Shown: in pieces, positions 22,631 to 31,301 of the stretch
Numbering within the stretch: the first letter of the stretch is position 1
How the letters are laid out: the number at the start of each line of letters is the position of its first letter
DNA from: Bdellovibrionales bacterium
Lineage (GTDB): Bacteria > Bdellovibrionota_C > UBA2361 > RFPC01
Direction of reading: 5' to 3'
DNA length: 36,622 nt
NCBI GenBank assembly: GCA_020434565.1
Contig: JAGRAO010000006.1
Span: 1 to 36,622, forward strand
Program-made: the position numbers and the translations under genes
Notes under the pieces: generated by a model
Database searches by the model: none
Told to the model about the DNA's origin: nothing
What the model saw: the letters and a program-made list of their open reading frames with translations, nothing else

Positions 22631-24823
22631 ATGAAGCACGCTCCTACAGTTCAGTCGAAGACCGTCGTCCTGGTTGGGGGAGGACACTCGCATGCCCTTC
22701 TCTTGCGAAAGATCTCAATGAAGCCGTTTCCTGACACGAGGGTCGTTCTCGTCTCTGATGTCAGTCACGCTCCCTATTCTGGTATGTTGCCAGGATATAT
22801 TCGCGGATTGTATTCGTACGATGAAGCCCATATTGATTTGAGGCGACTGTGTGGGCATGCTGGCGTGGAGTTTCTCTTCGGGAAAGTTGGCGCCATTGAT
22901 TGTGTCGAAAAGCAGGTGGTCGTTGAAGGTCGCCCGAGCATTCACTATGATCTTCTCTCAGTGAATACAGGGAGTTCTCCCGATCAGTCTCATGTTCCCG
23001 GCGCATATGAGTTTACAGTTCCAGTAAAGCCCGTAAGGAGTTTTCTCTCTAGATGGGACAACATTGCAGCCCTCATCGAGGAGGGAGAGAAGAGGAAGAT
23101 CTGTATCGTTGGTGGTGGTGCGGGTGGAATCGAACTCGCGTTAAATATTAAAGCGAGGTTTGGAACGAGAGTTGAAATAGCGCTCGTTCACGGTGACTCG
23201 CAGCTCCTCAGAGATCACAACGATCGAGTAAGACACATCGCGCAAACTCTTTTAGAGGAGCGAGGGATTCAGCTTTTTCTCATGCATCGAGTGACACGAG
23301 TATTTGATGGTCACCTCGAGACTCAGGTTGGTACCTCTATAGCGTTTGACGATTGTCTTTGGGTCACGTCAGCATCGCCGAATCCAATGATACGGAAGGC
23401 CGGATTCGCTGTAGATGACAGAGGGTTTCTCCTTGTAAATGAGTATCTTCAATCGGTTTCGCATCCCGATGTTTATGGAGCTGGAGATGTAGCCTCCTGC
23501 CCAACATCCCCTCGTCCGAAGTCCGGAGTTTTCGCAGTTCGTTCTGCTCGGCCACTTGAGAGAAACCTTAGAAACACTCTCTTGGAACACCCTTTGAAGA
23601 GCTTTGTTCCTCAAAAAAATTTTCTCAGTCTCATCGGAACAGGAGACAGGCAAGCTATAGCCTCTCGCGGGAACTTCGCCTGGAAGTCATCTCTCTTGTG
23701 GGTCCTTAAAGATTTTATCGACAAGAGGTTTATGTCGAAATTCCATGATTTCCACAGAGAGCGAGAGGACTCTGATAAGGATGGGAGACGGAAAGAACTT
23801 CGTTGCAAGGGATGTGGAGCAAAAGTTGGAGGAGCGACCCTTGGAAAGTCTCTCGAATTGTTTCAGGAAAAGTTTCCGAAGAATTTGCTTTGCGCAATTG
23901 AGACTCACTATCTTGATGATGCCCGTGAGATTAAGTTTCGAGCAACAGAAAGGGTGTTTCAGACGACGGACATTCTTCCGGCCCTCGTTGATGACGATTT
24001 TCAATTTGCGAAGATAGCTACTTGTCATGCCTTGAGTGATATCTATGCCATGGGTGCTAAACCTCATAGTGTACTCGTGCAACTCTTGGTTCCTTTGGCG
24101 TCACCCGGTATTGTGCAAGAGAGGATTGTCACACTCCTTAGCGGCATCGGGGACATCCTTCAAGAGAGTGGGGCTTTTATAGCCGGTGGGCACACGAGTG
24201 AGGGTTCTGAGCTCATGTTGGGCCTTACCTGCAATGGGGTTATTCCTGAGGGGCAGCAGGTTCTCCGAAAGGGGGGTGCCTTGCCGGGGGATGTTCTCAT
24301 TTTGACTAAACCACTCGGGATCGGAATGCTCTTTGCTGGTCATATGAGGCTTCTCGCGAAAGGTCGCTGGCTTGAGGAAGCAATCAAAGTTATGACTCAG
24401 AGTAACAAAGCTGCGAGTGAAATTTTTCTTGCTTCTCAAGCAACCTCTTGCACCGATGTAACTGGATTTGGGTTGATTGGTCATCTGAAGGAGATGTGTG
24501 TCGCGTCAAATCTTAGGGGTGTCCTGTCGCTTGAAACTCTCCCTCTCCTTGAAGGGGCGCTCCATCTCTCTGAGCGGCGAGTGAGGAGTAGCCTTTCGTC
24601 TTCGAACGAGAATGCTCTACAGTTCTGTTCTTTCGAACAGGAGGTTCGAGAGCGAACCTTGTTTCCCGTCCTTTTTGATCCTCAAACGTCAGGTGGATTG
24701 CTTGCTTCTGTATCGAGAGATTATGCTGAGAAGTGCATCGCAGCTCTTAAACATGCTGGTTATGAACGGGCTTCAGTAATCGGCAGATTTGAGCCGGGGT
24801 CGGCAGGCATAACACTTCAATAG
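22631..24823 (+). CDS. selD: FAD-dependent oxidoreductase fused to selenide, water dikinase
   Basis: The product is 730 residues from ATG 22631 (in-frame TTG 22613 is possible). The N-terminal half (about 1-375) is an NDH-2-like pyridine nucleotide-disulfide oxidoreductase with the FAD loop VLVGGGHSHALLLR, GMLPGYIRG, the NAD(P) loop CIVGGGAGGIELAL and VYGAGDVAS. The C-terminal half (about 385-730) is SelD, which makes selenophosphate from selenide and ATP. Its active-site segment reads RCKGCGAKVGG; Cys395 and Lys398 align with E. coli Cys17 and Lys20. AGGHTSEGSE, CTDVTGFGLIGHL and DPQTSGGLLASV are further SelD motifs. The same fusion is known in cyanobacteria and others. No selA, selB, tRNA-Sec or mnmH lies nearby. 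Confidence 0.94.
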   Translation: MKHAPTVQSKTVVLVGGGHSHALLLRKISMKPFPDTRVVLVSDVSHAPYSGMLPGYIRGLYSYDEAHIDLRRLCGHAGVEFLFGKVGAIDCVEKQVVVEGRPSIHYDLLSVNTGSSPDQSHVPGAYEFTVPVKPVRSFLSRWDNIAALIEEGEKRKICIVGGGAGGIELALNIKARFGTRVEIALVHGDSQLLRDHNDRVRHIAQTLLEERGIQLFLMHRVTRVFDGHLETQVGTSIAFDDCLWVTSASPNPMIRKAGFAVDDRGFLLVNEYLQSVSHPDVYGAGDVASCPTSPRPKSGVFAVRSARPLERNLRNTLLEHPLKSFVPQKNFLSLIGTGDRQAIASRGNFAWKSSLLWVLKDFIDKRFMSKFHDFHREREDSDKDGRRKELRCKGCGAKVGGATLGKSLELFQEKFPKNLLCAIETHYLDDAREIKFRATERVFQTTDILPALVDDDFQFAKIATCHALSDIYAMGAKPHSVLVQLLVPLASPGIVQERIVTLLSGIGDILQESGAFIAGGHTSEGSELMLGLTCNGVIPEGQQVLRKGGALPGDVLILTKPLGIGMLFAGHMRLLAKGRWLEEAIKVMTQSNKAASEIFLASQATSCTDVTGFGLIGHLKEMCVASNLRGVLSLETLPLLEGALHLSERRVRSSLSSSNENALQFCSFEQEVRERTLFPVLFDPQTSGGLLASVSRDYAEKCIAALKHAGYERASVIGRFEPGSAGITLQ

Positions 24824-24829
24824 AATGAG

Positions 24830-25150
24830 TTAGGTGAGCAAGGTTCGGTTTCTTCTCTCTACGAGGAGCTGAACTTCTTGACCTCGAATAGGTATTGTCC
24901 CATCCAAAACCCCATCCACATAGCGTTCTGCGATTGTTCCGTCAAGCTCTTGAGGTTCATATCCAGAACTCAAGAGATCGTCGATGAGTTGAAAGCAGAG
25001 GGTCACGTGATTTGAAGAATGAGTCACCGGACTTTGTCCTAGTTCCTCCCTTGTCCCATCTTCTCTCGGTCGAATGATTCGGACTTGATTGAGGCTAAGC
25101 CGGTCCGGATTCTGAGGAACTGCGGTCGGACGAGGTTTTTGAGAAATCAT
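24830..25150 (-). CDS. Hypothetical protein downstream of a response regulator
   Basis: The product is 106 residues from ATG 25150 (GTG 25174 is possible, but neither has a clear ribosome site). It is hydrophilic, with a basic N-terminal region (QKPRP, RIIRPREDG) and a compact C-terminal segment (IDDLLSSGYEPQELDGTIAE, then YVDGVLDGTIPIRGQEVQLL). I recognise no family. It ends 6 bp from the convergent selD stop and follows the response regulator gene by about 50 bp, so the two are probably cotranscribed and may act together. Confidence 0.6.
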   Translation of the reverse strand: MISQKPRPTAVPQNPDRLSLNQVRIIRPREDGTREELGQSPVTHSSNHVTLCFQLIDDLLSSGYEPQELDGTIAERYVDGVLDGTIPIRGQEVQLLVERRNRTLLT

Positions 25151-25200
25151 ATGACGAAACAACGAACTACTCACAGAGGAGAGTAGCTCTAAAGATCGTC

Positions 25201-25602
25201 CTAAGAAAGAGTTCGTTTGGTTGAAAGGGATTCGAGAAGTGAATCAAGCTGCTCCCCCCGAAAGGGTTTTTGAAGAAAGGGAAACCGGTTAATTCGAAAA
25301 TCCAAGGTGGATCGCGGAGTTGCGCTGGAAAGGACTATTGGAGTTTGAGCGTATATGTCCCAGAGCTCTTCTGCTGTTCGGATCCCTACTTCGTGAGAGT
25401 ATTCATAGTCAGCTTGGTCGTGTCCCGTAGTGAACGGAAGATGCAGGTCACACAGAATCAGGTCGAAAGTCGTATCGGTGAGGAGAAGAAATGCCTCTGT
25501 AATCGATTCGACTGCCCATACGGCATAGTCTCTTTCGTTAAACATAATCGAGATGATTTCGGAGTATTCGGGGCAATCTTCAATTATAAGCGCGCTTTTC
25601 AT
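25201..25602 (-). CDS. Stand-alone response regulator receiver protein
   Basis: The product is 133 residues from ATG 25602. It is a single CheY-like receiver domain without an output domain. The acidic pocket (LIIEDCPEYSEI), the phosphoacceptor Asp in LILCDLHLPF, the Ser/Thr position (VLSSATP) and the Lys in LQKPF are all present, so it should be phosphorylatable. An insertion after the phosphorylation site (TGHDQADYEYSHEVGIRTAE) lengthens the loop. No histidine kinase is adjacent. An upstream in-frame start at 25647 has no support. Confidence 0.85.
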   Translation of the reverse strand: MKSALIIEDCPEYSEIISIMFNERDYAVWAVESITEAFLLLTDTTFDLILCDLHLPFTTGHDQADYEYSHEVGIRTAEELWDIYAQTPIVLSSATPRSTLDFRINRFPFLQKPFRGEQLDSLLESLSTKRTLS

Positions 25603-25863
25603 ATCTATGAGAATCTTCAATGAGAACTCTTCGCATCCAGCTCGCAAAATGATGTGTCGAAAAAGATAAGCATTTTGGACTTTTTTCAGCTCGATTAGTA
25701 TAGGTGTTGAGAGAACATCGGCTCGTTAGAAGAGAAACTTTAGGAGAGTTTCGAGACGCTTATGTTTTGCCGATAGAGAATAAAAGCAAGACCTCTATGG
25801 GGAACTTCGTTGTTGCAATTAAGAAAGAGAAAGTTGAATGAGAAAGTTGTCTCGAAAGGTTGT

Positions 25864-26403
25864 ATGCTGAATTACATGAGTATTATGCGTGTTACTTCTC
25901 TATGTGGGATCATTTGCCTCATGGCTGTTCTCTCTGGATGTTACTTCCCTTATCCCCATTGGGAATATCGCAAACCTCGAGTTGACGGACTCATCCGAAC
26001 TGGTATCGATGAGAAATTAGGTGGTGAGAGATCTCCGCTTTCAGGGGTCAAAGTGTGGTACCCAGATTCCGAGGACGACCATTGCAAAGTTGAGATTTGT
26101 GAAAAAGTTCCTTTGTCCGCAGTAGAATCTGACGCAAAGGGCAATTTTTCACTGCCGGGTATTAGACGAGAGTATCGGTACTGGTCGCTCTATCTTCCAA
26201 CAGCTCTTGAGTACAGTGTCGATACCTGCCTGTGCTTCCTCTTTCCAAACGGAAAAGTCAAGATTGGACGAGCCACGGAACTTCTCTTCGAGCGTTATCC
26301 CCGTCGAGTTGAATTGCGCTGTCAAGAGGAGTCTGAGGAGGTTCGATGTGATTGCTGCGAGCTTTCCGAAGGCTCGTCAGAAAAAGCTCCCACACTTTTC
26401 TGA
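25864..26403 (+). CDS. Small cysteine-rich lipoprotein, possible carboxypeptidase-regulatory-like fold
   Basis: The product is 179 residues from ATG 25864, which has AAAGG just upstream; ATG 25876 is an alternative. The signal peptide ends LMAVLSGC, a clear lipobox. The mature part contains PLSGVKVWYPD and VESDAKGNFSLPG, a pattern seen in CarboxypepD_reg-like beta-sandwich domains, and several Cys pairs (CKVEIC, CLCF, CDCC). No specific family is certain. It is a single gene between a divergent response regulator pair and the next small gene. Confidence 0.75.
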   Translation: MLNYMSIMRVTSLCGIICLMAVLSGCYFPYPHWEYRKPRVDGLIRTGIDEKLGGERSPLSGVKVWYPDSEDDHCKVEICEKVPLSAVESDAKGNFSLPGIRREYRYWSLYLPTALEYSVDTCLCFLFPNGKVKIGRATELLFERYPRRVELRCQEESEEVRCDCCELSEGSSEKAPTLF

Positions 26404-26434
26404 TGCTCCGAGTTCCCTCTTGAGGATAACTTTC

Positions 26435-26477
26435 TGAAAAATTTGTAACTTTTTTGTCTCAAGGTTTGAAAAATTTG
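26435..26477. repeat. Two TGAAAAATTTG direct repeats
   Basis: The 11-mer TGAAAAATTTG occurs at 26435-26445 and 26467-26477, 32 bp apart (about three helical turns). The second overlaps the putative -35 of the next gene, so the pair could be a regulator-binding site. AT-rich sequence makes chance occurrence possible. Confidence 0.45.
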
Positions 26478-26495
26478 CTGAGCTCTGGCCATATA
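26466..26495 (+). promoter_or_regulatory. Putative promoter for the 26518 gene
   Basis: TTGAAA (26466-26471) and CATATA (26490-26495) are 18 bp apart, and the start codon lies 22 bp beyond the -10. The -35 is good and the -10 fair. Confidence 0.45.
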
Positions 26496-26517
26496 GAGGG
26501 GTGAATGGAGTGAGGGT

Positions 26518-26853
26518 ATGTCCGGCGATAATCAAGACAAAAATTTTTATCTTAAAGCACAGAATTCGAGCGCTCAGATCGCCGAGGGAGATATGTCAGG
26601 CTCGAAATCCTCCGCCAATGAAAATCGAGAGCTCGAAGGATCGTCAACAATCGTTTCAAAGCGCCAGTGGGCGTTGAGCCGATACTCAGCTTATCTCAGT
26701 GAATACTACCTCCAGCTAAAAGCTACAGGAGTTGATGTCTCTGAACTCACCCTCCCTGTTTTGCTTCAGAGTCTTGAGCAAGCAACTGGTGAGGTTATTG
26801 GAGAACCTTTTGGTCTTGATCGTGAGATCGAGGACGATTCAATCGTTCAGTGA
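26518..26853 (+). CDS. Small hypothetical protein
   Basis: The product is 111 residues from ATG 26518, preceded by GAGTGAGGG, a good ribosome site. The first 45 residues are polar and probably disordered (many Ser, Asn, Gln and Asp). The rest is helical and acidic (WALSRYSAYLSEYYLQLKAT, then LLQSLEQATGEVIGEPFGLD). No family is recognised. It is convergent with the outer-membrane protein gene that ends at 26943. Confidence 0.72.
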   Translation: MSGDNQDKNFYLKAQNSSAQIAEGDMSGSKSSANENRELEGSSTIVSKRQWALSRYSAYLSEYYLQLKATGVDVSELTLPVLLQSLEQATGEVIGEPFGLDREIEDDSIVQ

Positions 26854-26942
26854 ACGCTTTCTTTGCTTCTCTCTCAGCTCTACGCCAAACCTTCGAGTCG
26901 AGATAACTGTACCCTTTCGTAGCGGTGCGTTTCGAAAGAATT

Positions 26943-27956
26943 TCAAAAAGTCATTTGAGCGCCAACAACAATGGTGGAATCGACCTCCAATTGAGGTCCA
27001 TTGAGGTCTTGATACACCGGAAAAAGATATTCAACAGCGAGCCTAAGCGACTTCATGCTTGGGAGAAAAAGGTTTATTCCGACACCGAGATCGAGGCGCT
27101 CTCCACCACGCTTTGTTGGGTCTGCAGTGGATATCAGTGCTGGGCTAAGATCGGGATCCGATCCATCAATATCTCCCCAAGATTGCCAGAGCGTTCGAAA
27201 CGAGACGCTCAGTTCCTGGACTGGTTGATACGCGGCCCAAGCGGTCGCGTCAAAGCGATTTCCGAGAGTATAGTCGTTGTCATTTTCTCCCAGTCGTAAG
27301 GTTCCAGAAGCTTGCCCTCCCCAAGAGAAACTCTCGTATTGTCCGAGATAGGTTATCCCCGGAAGAAGATCTACGGTTCCAGAGCCAAGTTGCATAGGAT
27401 AGGGGAGCTTCGCGTCAGACATAGTAGGAGTGTCATCTCGCTCATCAATCTCTCCGGAAGGGAGGCTTACACCAGCACTGAGATGCACCCGTTGGCTCAT
27501 CTGATCAAAGACTCGAAAGAGGCTGTTAACGCGAATGTCACCCAGCCCCGACGCCTCGGTCTTAAACCTTCCTCCTGAGCGGGTTTGGTGATTCATCGAG
27601 AGATCGACAAACGGAAGCATAAAGGTCAGGGTTAGCCAATCAGTAGGAGCAGTCATTGCTCCAAGCATGTGCATCTCCATATCCATATCAGTAGGGGTTA
27701 CCATGTAGTCTTTGAGTACCTCTGAAGGGGATAAGCGAGAGGTGCCTTCGCGATTCCCGTCCATATTCATGTTTATATAGCGATACGAGAACATCCATTC
27801 CCCAGATTGGTGGGTATGATCACCCATAACCCCGATTGGCGCGTGGCCATCTGCGCGCGAAGATGTCCACTCATGAGAGCAAAAGTAGCAGGCTTGAGCG
27901 TGGCAGAGAGTGGTCGCACCAAAAAGCGCAAGAAAGATCACAAGAATATTTTTCAT
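26943..27956 (-). CDS. Outer-membrane beta-barrel protein, Met- and His-rich
   Basis: The product is 337 residues from ATG 27956, where MKNILVIFLALFGATTLCHA is a good signal peptide (ATG 27965 would add three residues). The mature part starts with a CXXC pair (ACYFCSHEW) and a His/Met-rich segment (HAPIGVMGDHTHQSGEWMFS, then NMNMDG and DMDMEMHM). The remainder is alternating beta strand with aromatic girdles, ending in Phe (VVGAQMTF), as outer-membrane barrels do. It resembles the MetA-pathway/transporter-like barrel proteins often called putative phenol-degradation proteins. The Met/His content suggests copper contact. It follows regA by 83 bp on the same strand and may be its target. Confidence 0.8.
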   Translation of the reverse strand: MKNILVIFLALFGATTLCHAQACYFCSHEWTSSRADGHAPIGVMGDHTHQSGEWMFSYRYINMNMDGNREGTSRLSPSEVLKDYMVTPTDMDMEMHMLGAMTAPTDWLTLTFMLPFVDLSMNHQTRSGGRFKTEASGLGDIRVNSLFRVFDQMSQRVHLSAGVSLPSGEIDERDDTPTMSDAKLPYPMQLGSGTVDLLPGITYLGQYESFSWGGQASGTLRLGENDNDYTLGNRFDATAWAAYQPVQELSVSFRTLWQSWGDIDGSDPDLSPALISTADPTKRGGERLDLGVGINLFLPSMKSLRLAVEYLFPVYQDLNGPQLEVDSTIVVGAQMTF

Positions 27957-28038
27957 ACTGGCCATTCCATGTTGATGTATTGAATCGCTTCTAGGCGAAT
28001 TTGAAAGGAAAATCAATGCGACAAATCGTCGCTGCCTC

Positions 28039-28581
28039 TTAGATCAGTTTTTCAGGGTGTTTTGCAAGCTTTCGCTGAAGTGAACGTCGGTGCAAGCCGA
28101 GCTTCTTGGCGGCTTGAGTAACATTTCCGCCGCATCCGTGGAGAATCTTTTGAATATATTCCCATTCCACCTGAGAAAGAGTGGGATAGCTTTCTTCTGA
28201 AGAAGGATTGTCTACTGAACCTGGCTGGGAAAAGCTGCTTACGATTTCTTCGAGCGCAGCGGGCTTAGTAAGATAGTGATGGGCTCCATTCTTGAGAGCA
28301 ACAACTGTCGTGGAGATTGATCCGTACCCTGTGAGAATCGTAATTTTCGTATTTGGACTCTTCTTTCTAAATTCTGGAAGCAGATCCAAACCTGATGCTT
28401 TTCCCAAAGAGAGATCCAGGAGAGCATAATCAGGCCGAAGAGTTTCTATAAGAGAGTAACCTGAGTTGTAGTCAGCAGCAGCATGAACGATGAATCCTCT
28501 TCTTGAGAGTGCTCGTGATATCCTTACTCGAAACGGCTCGTCGTCTTCTACGACAAGTACCGTACTGTCTTGAGAATGCAT
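28039..28581 (-). CDS. regA: Redox response regulator of the RegA/PrrA/ActR family
   Basis: The product is 180 residues. An N-terminal receiver domain (VLVVEDDEPFRVRIS, phosphoacceptor Asp in YALLDLSLGKASG, Lys in YLTKPAALEE) is followed by a short linker and a Fis-type helix-turn-helix (ILHGCGGNVTQAAKKLGLHR, then RSLQRKLAKH), nearly the RegA/PrrA signature. In characterised bacteria this family controls respiration, carbon fixation or nitrogen genes in response to redox state. The ATG directly follows the TAA of regB, so translation is coupled. Target genes here are unknown apart from the adjacent barrel protein as a candidate. Confidence 0.93.
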   Translation of the reverse strand: MHSQDSTVLVVEDDEPFRVRISRALSRRGFIVHAAADYNSGYSLIETLRPDYALLDLSLGKASGLDLLPEFRKKSPNTKITILTGYGSISTTVVALKNGAHHYLTKPAALEEIVSSFSQPGSVDNPSSEESYPTLSQVEWEYIQKILHGCGGNVTQAAKKLGLHRRSLQRKLAKHPEKLI

Positions 28582-29850
28582 TTATGCCGCCTCTTTTCTT
28601 TTGTTTGTTTCAAGTCGAGGAAGCGTAAAGAGAACACGCAGACCGTGTGGCTCACGACTCTCAAACTTGAGGGTCCCCCCGAGAGATTCGGCTATAAGCG
28701 ACGCCGTGTAAATACCGAGGCCCATGTGGCCCGCATCAGACTTTGTCGTTATAAAAGGTTCTCGGACTGCATGAAGTAGTTCAGCTGAGATTCCCGGGCC
28801 ACTATCCAATATCACAAACGTAACAAAGTCGCTGGAAGCCCTTATCTCTAGTTCAACAGGAGAGGCCTCTGTTCCCGCTTCCACAGCATTTCGAACGAGA
28901 AGCCCCAAAGCGGCAACGACTCTGCCAACCGGGATATGCAGCCTTATGCAATCATATTGATCAAGATGTGACACTGAGAAAGAGGACGATAGAAGAAACT
29001 CTTCACGCAGTTTGTCGATGAGTGTTCCTACCGAACAATGGACAGCCATTTCTCCCGGAATATTCCCGTGCCGAAGGCATAGTTGGTTGAGTATATTCTT
29101 GCAGCGCTCAGCTTGATTTCGAATGAGCTGAACGTCTTCGAGAAGTTGAGGGAGAAGCACTTGAGAAGATGAGAGCTCCTCTCCAATTTCATCTGCAGCA
29201 ATACGTATGCTTGAAAGGGGGGAGCCAAGCTCGTGAGCGGTTTCCGTGAGAATTGATGTCACAGAAACGAGTTTCTCATTGTTTGCTTGCAACGTCCTGA
29301 CACGATGCTCTCTTTCCCGAAGCTCTCCTATAATTTTCGTGAGAAAATAGGCGAGTGAAAATGCAACCAATGAATAAGAAAAGAGCATTCCGTAAAGGTG
29401 AGAAGAGTATCCATTTGAATGGTGTGCCATCCCATCCCCAATATTGGGACTGACCCAAAAGAGCAATGCAAAGCAAATTGAGGAGAGGGCAGCGAGACTC
29501 CACGGCCAGTGGCCTCCGAGAAGGATAGCTGAGATGACGACCATAATCAGATATACCAGGCTAAGCGGGTTCGAAGGTCCACCACTTGCCGCGAGAATAC
29601 TCGTCAAGAGAAGCGTATCTCCCACGAGCAAGAGTGGGAGGAGAAAGCCTTGCGAAAGATTACGTCGAAGAAGGTGAGTTAATGGAACAAAAAAAAGAAG
29701 AGAGAAGATGATATAGAGGGCGCTCGATTCTTCTGAAAACCGCAAGAGCGCTAACGTTAAGAAAATTGCTCCACCGAATCCGAAGAGCCGCAGCCGAAGG
29801 AACCAGTCTAAAGGCAGAGGAGAGGTGGCGTCGAACTCAGATCTATCCAT
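28582..29850 (-). CDS. regB: Redox sensor histidine kinase of the RegB/PrrB family
   Basis: The product is 422 residues from ATG 29850 (an in-frame GTG at 29859 and a far TTG at 29985 are possible). Six transmembrane helices occupy about residues 15-185. The loop ASGGPSNPLSLVYL matches the quinone-sensing GGXXNPF region of RegB. The H-box ETAHELGSPLSSIRIAADEI follows. AERCKNILNQL matches the RegB redox box containing the reactive Cys. The ATPase domain has the N-box (LGLLVRNAVEAG), ILDSGPGIS and GHMGLGIYTA. It pairs with the adjacent regA. Confidence 0.93.
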   Translation of the reverse strand: MDRSEFDATSPLPLDWFLRLRLFGFGGAIFLTLALLRFSEESSALYIIFSLLFFVPLTHLLRRNLSQGFLLPLLLVGDTLLLTSILAASGGPSNPLSLVYLIMVVISAILLGGHWPWSLAALSSICFALLFWVSPNIGDGMAHHSNGYSSHLYGMLFSYSLVAFSLAYFLTKIIGELREREHRVRTLQANNEKLVSVTSILTETAHELGSPLSSIRIAADEIGEELSSSQVLLPQLLEDVQLIRNQAERCKNILNQLCLRHGNIPGEMAVHCSVGTLIDKLREEFLLSSSFSVSHLDQYDCIRLHIPVGRVVAALGLLVRNAVEAGTEASPVELEIRASSDFVTFVILDSGPGISAELLHAVREPFITTKSDAGHMGLGIYTASLIAESLGGTLKFESREPHGLRVLFTLPRLETNKRKEAA

Positions 29851-30125
29851 GCCAAGCACGTAGTCGTAATCCTTTCGTTTGGAGAGATTAGCCCAGGTCA
29901 GGGAGTGGGTGCAAATTGTATAGTGCACTTGCCAGGAGTCCGTACTGAAACCCGGAGCTGCCTCCTGCAAACTGCCCACCCGCAACTAAATTCAACCTTT
30001 GATCTTCAATGATCTGGTTCACACAGAGGTTATTTGGGATACGCTTCATTCGAGAGAGAAAAACGTTCTGAAGATACTTGCGAGATCTCCAACGTCTGGC
30101 TCTGTAATAGAATGGTATTCATGAA

Positions 30126-31256
30126 ATGATCTTTGGGTCACCGATGCCGCAAAAACTGCGCTCTCGAGTGAAGAAAATCCTCGTCGTCGCTGTTCCGGGG
30201 ATGGGAGATGCTCTACTGGCGACACCACTGATATCAAGTTTGCAGAGCGCTTTTCCTGACGCAGCTATAGATATTCTGGTACGTAGCGGAAGAGAGTCAA
30301 TCGTTGAAGACTGTCCGCACATTCAAAAAGTCATATCCTTTAATTATCGGTCCCGAATTTTCAGTTACCTTGAAATGGTGTATCGGCTTTTTCGAAAGTA
30401 CGATCTTGCGGTTTCTACTTCTGATTCGGACCGTTCGACGTTGTCGTGTTTCTACGCAGCACCATATCGAATTGGAGTTGTTCCGAAGTGGCGAATAGGA
30501 AACTTTTGGAAGCGACTTTTCTGGCACGGATTTATTGAGACTGATCCTCATCTTCATATGGTGACGCAGAATCTTTTGTTGTCCCAGTCTCTTGGAATTG
30601 AACCTCTGGTGAAATTTCTTGTACCCAGAGCACTACCACTTGACCGAAGACTCAAAGTTTCCCGGTCAAAACCGCTTGCGGTCCTGCACTGCTATTCGAG
30701 AGGAAATTTTAAGCGGTGGGAAGAAGATCGTTGGGAACAAGTGATTCATTCATTGATAGCCGAGGAACGGCAGGTCGTCCTTTCGTATGGCCCTTCTGAG
30801 GATGAACGAGATTCGGCTGCGCGACTCTCACAAAGATTTCAAGAGGGAGTCATTTCTCTTCCGACTGTGCTGCCGTTTGGCCAGATAGTTTCCCTCCTTC
30901 AGATGGCGGAACTCTTCATTGGAGTTGATACAAGTGTAACGCATTTGGCCGCGGTGCTTGGGGTGCCGACAGTAGCAATTTACGGATACTCAAACTCTCG
31001 AAAATGGTCTCCTTGGCCTGCCTCGCATAGAGAAATGGATTCACCATTTCCTGGGGAGCCAGGCGTTTACTTCCGCGGAAATGTTTGCCTCATGAAAGGT
31101 GAATGTGTTTGTCCCGGATTTCTCGAGAGATGTCTTCATTCAAGTGATGGTACCATGATTCGTTGTTTGAGATCCATAAACGCACATCAAGTAATCGATG
31201 CAGCAAAGCGAATCCGAAAAGTATCCGAGAGAAAGTGCGTGAATCCGAATCCGTGA
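30126..31256 (+). CDS. Glycosyltransferase family 9 protein (heptosyltransferase-like)
   Basis: The product is 376 residues; ATG 30126 is used, ATG 30144 is also possible. GT9 enzymes transfer heptose to the inner core of lipopolysaccharide at the cytoplasmic membrane. The N-terminal nucleotide-sugar fold starts KKILVVAVPGMGDALLATPL, and the C-terminal donor motif MAELFIGVDTSVTHLAAVLG is diagnostic. PTVAIYGYSNSRKWSPW follows. The C-terminal 60 residues contain several Cys (CLMKGECVCPGF), as in some heptosyltransferases. Exact acceptor and donor cannot be told. It is a single gene divergent from regB; its end is convergent with the L7/L12-like gene. Confidence 0.92.
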   Translation: MIFGSPMPQKLRSRVKKILVVAVPGMGDALLATPLISSLQSAFPDAAIDILVRSGRESIVEDCPHIQKVISFNYRSRIFSYLEMVYRLFRKYDLAVSTSDSDRSTLSCFYAAPYRIGVVPKWRIGNFWKRLFWHGFIETDPHLHMVTQNLLLSQSLGIEPLVKFLVPRALPLDRRLKVSRSKPLAVLHCYSRGNFKRWEEDRWEQVIHSLIAEERQVVLSYGPSEDERDSAARLSQRFQEGVISLPTVLPFGQIVSLLQMAELFIGVDTSVTHLAAVLGVPTVAIYGYSNSRKWSPWPASHREMDSPFPGEPGVYFRGNVCLMKGECVCPGFLERCLHSSDGTMIRCLRSINAHQVIDAAKRIRKVSERKCVNPNP

Positions 31257-31301
31257 GCCCCGGGTTTGCGGGTTTGTGACGATAAACTTGGCGAAGAGAA
31301 A

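Noticed and set aside
23687-24082. 131-codon minus-strand ORF
   Set aside because: Antisense to the SelD half of the fusion, no ribosome site or domain.
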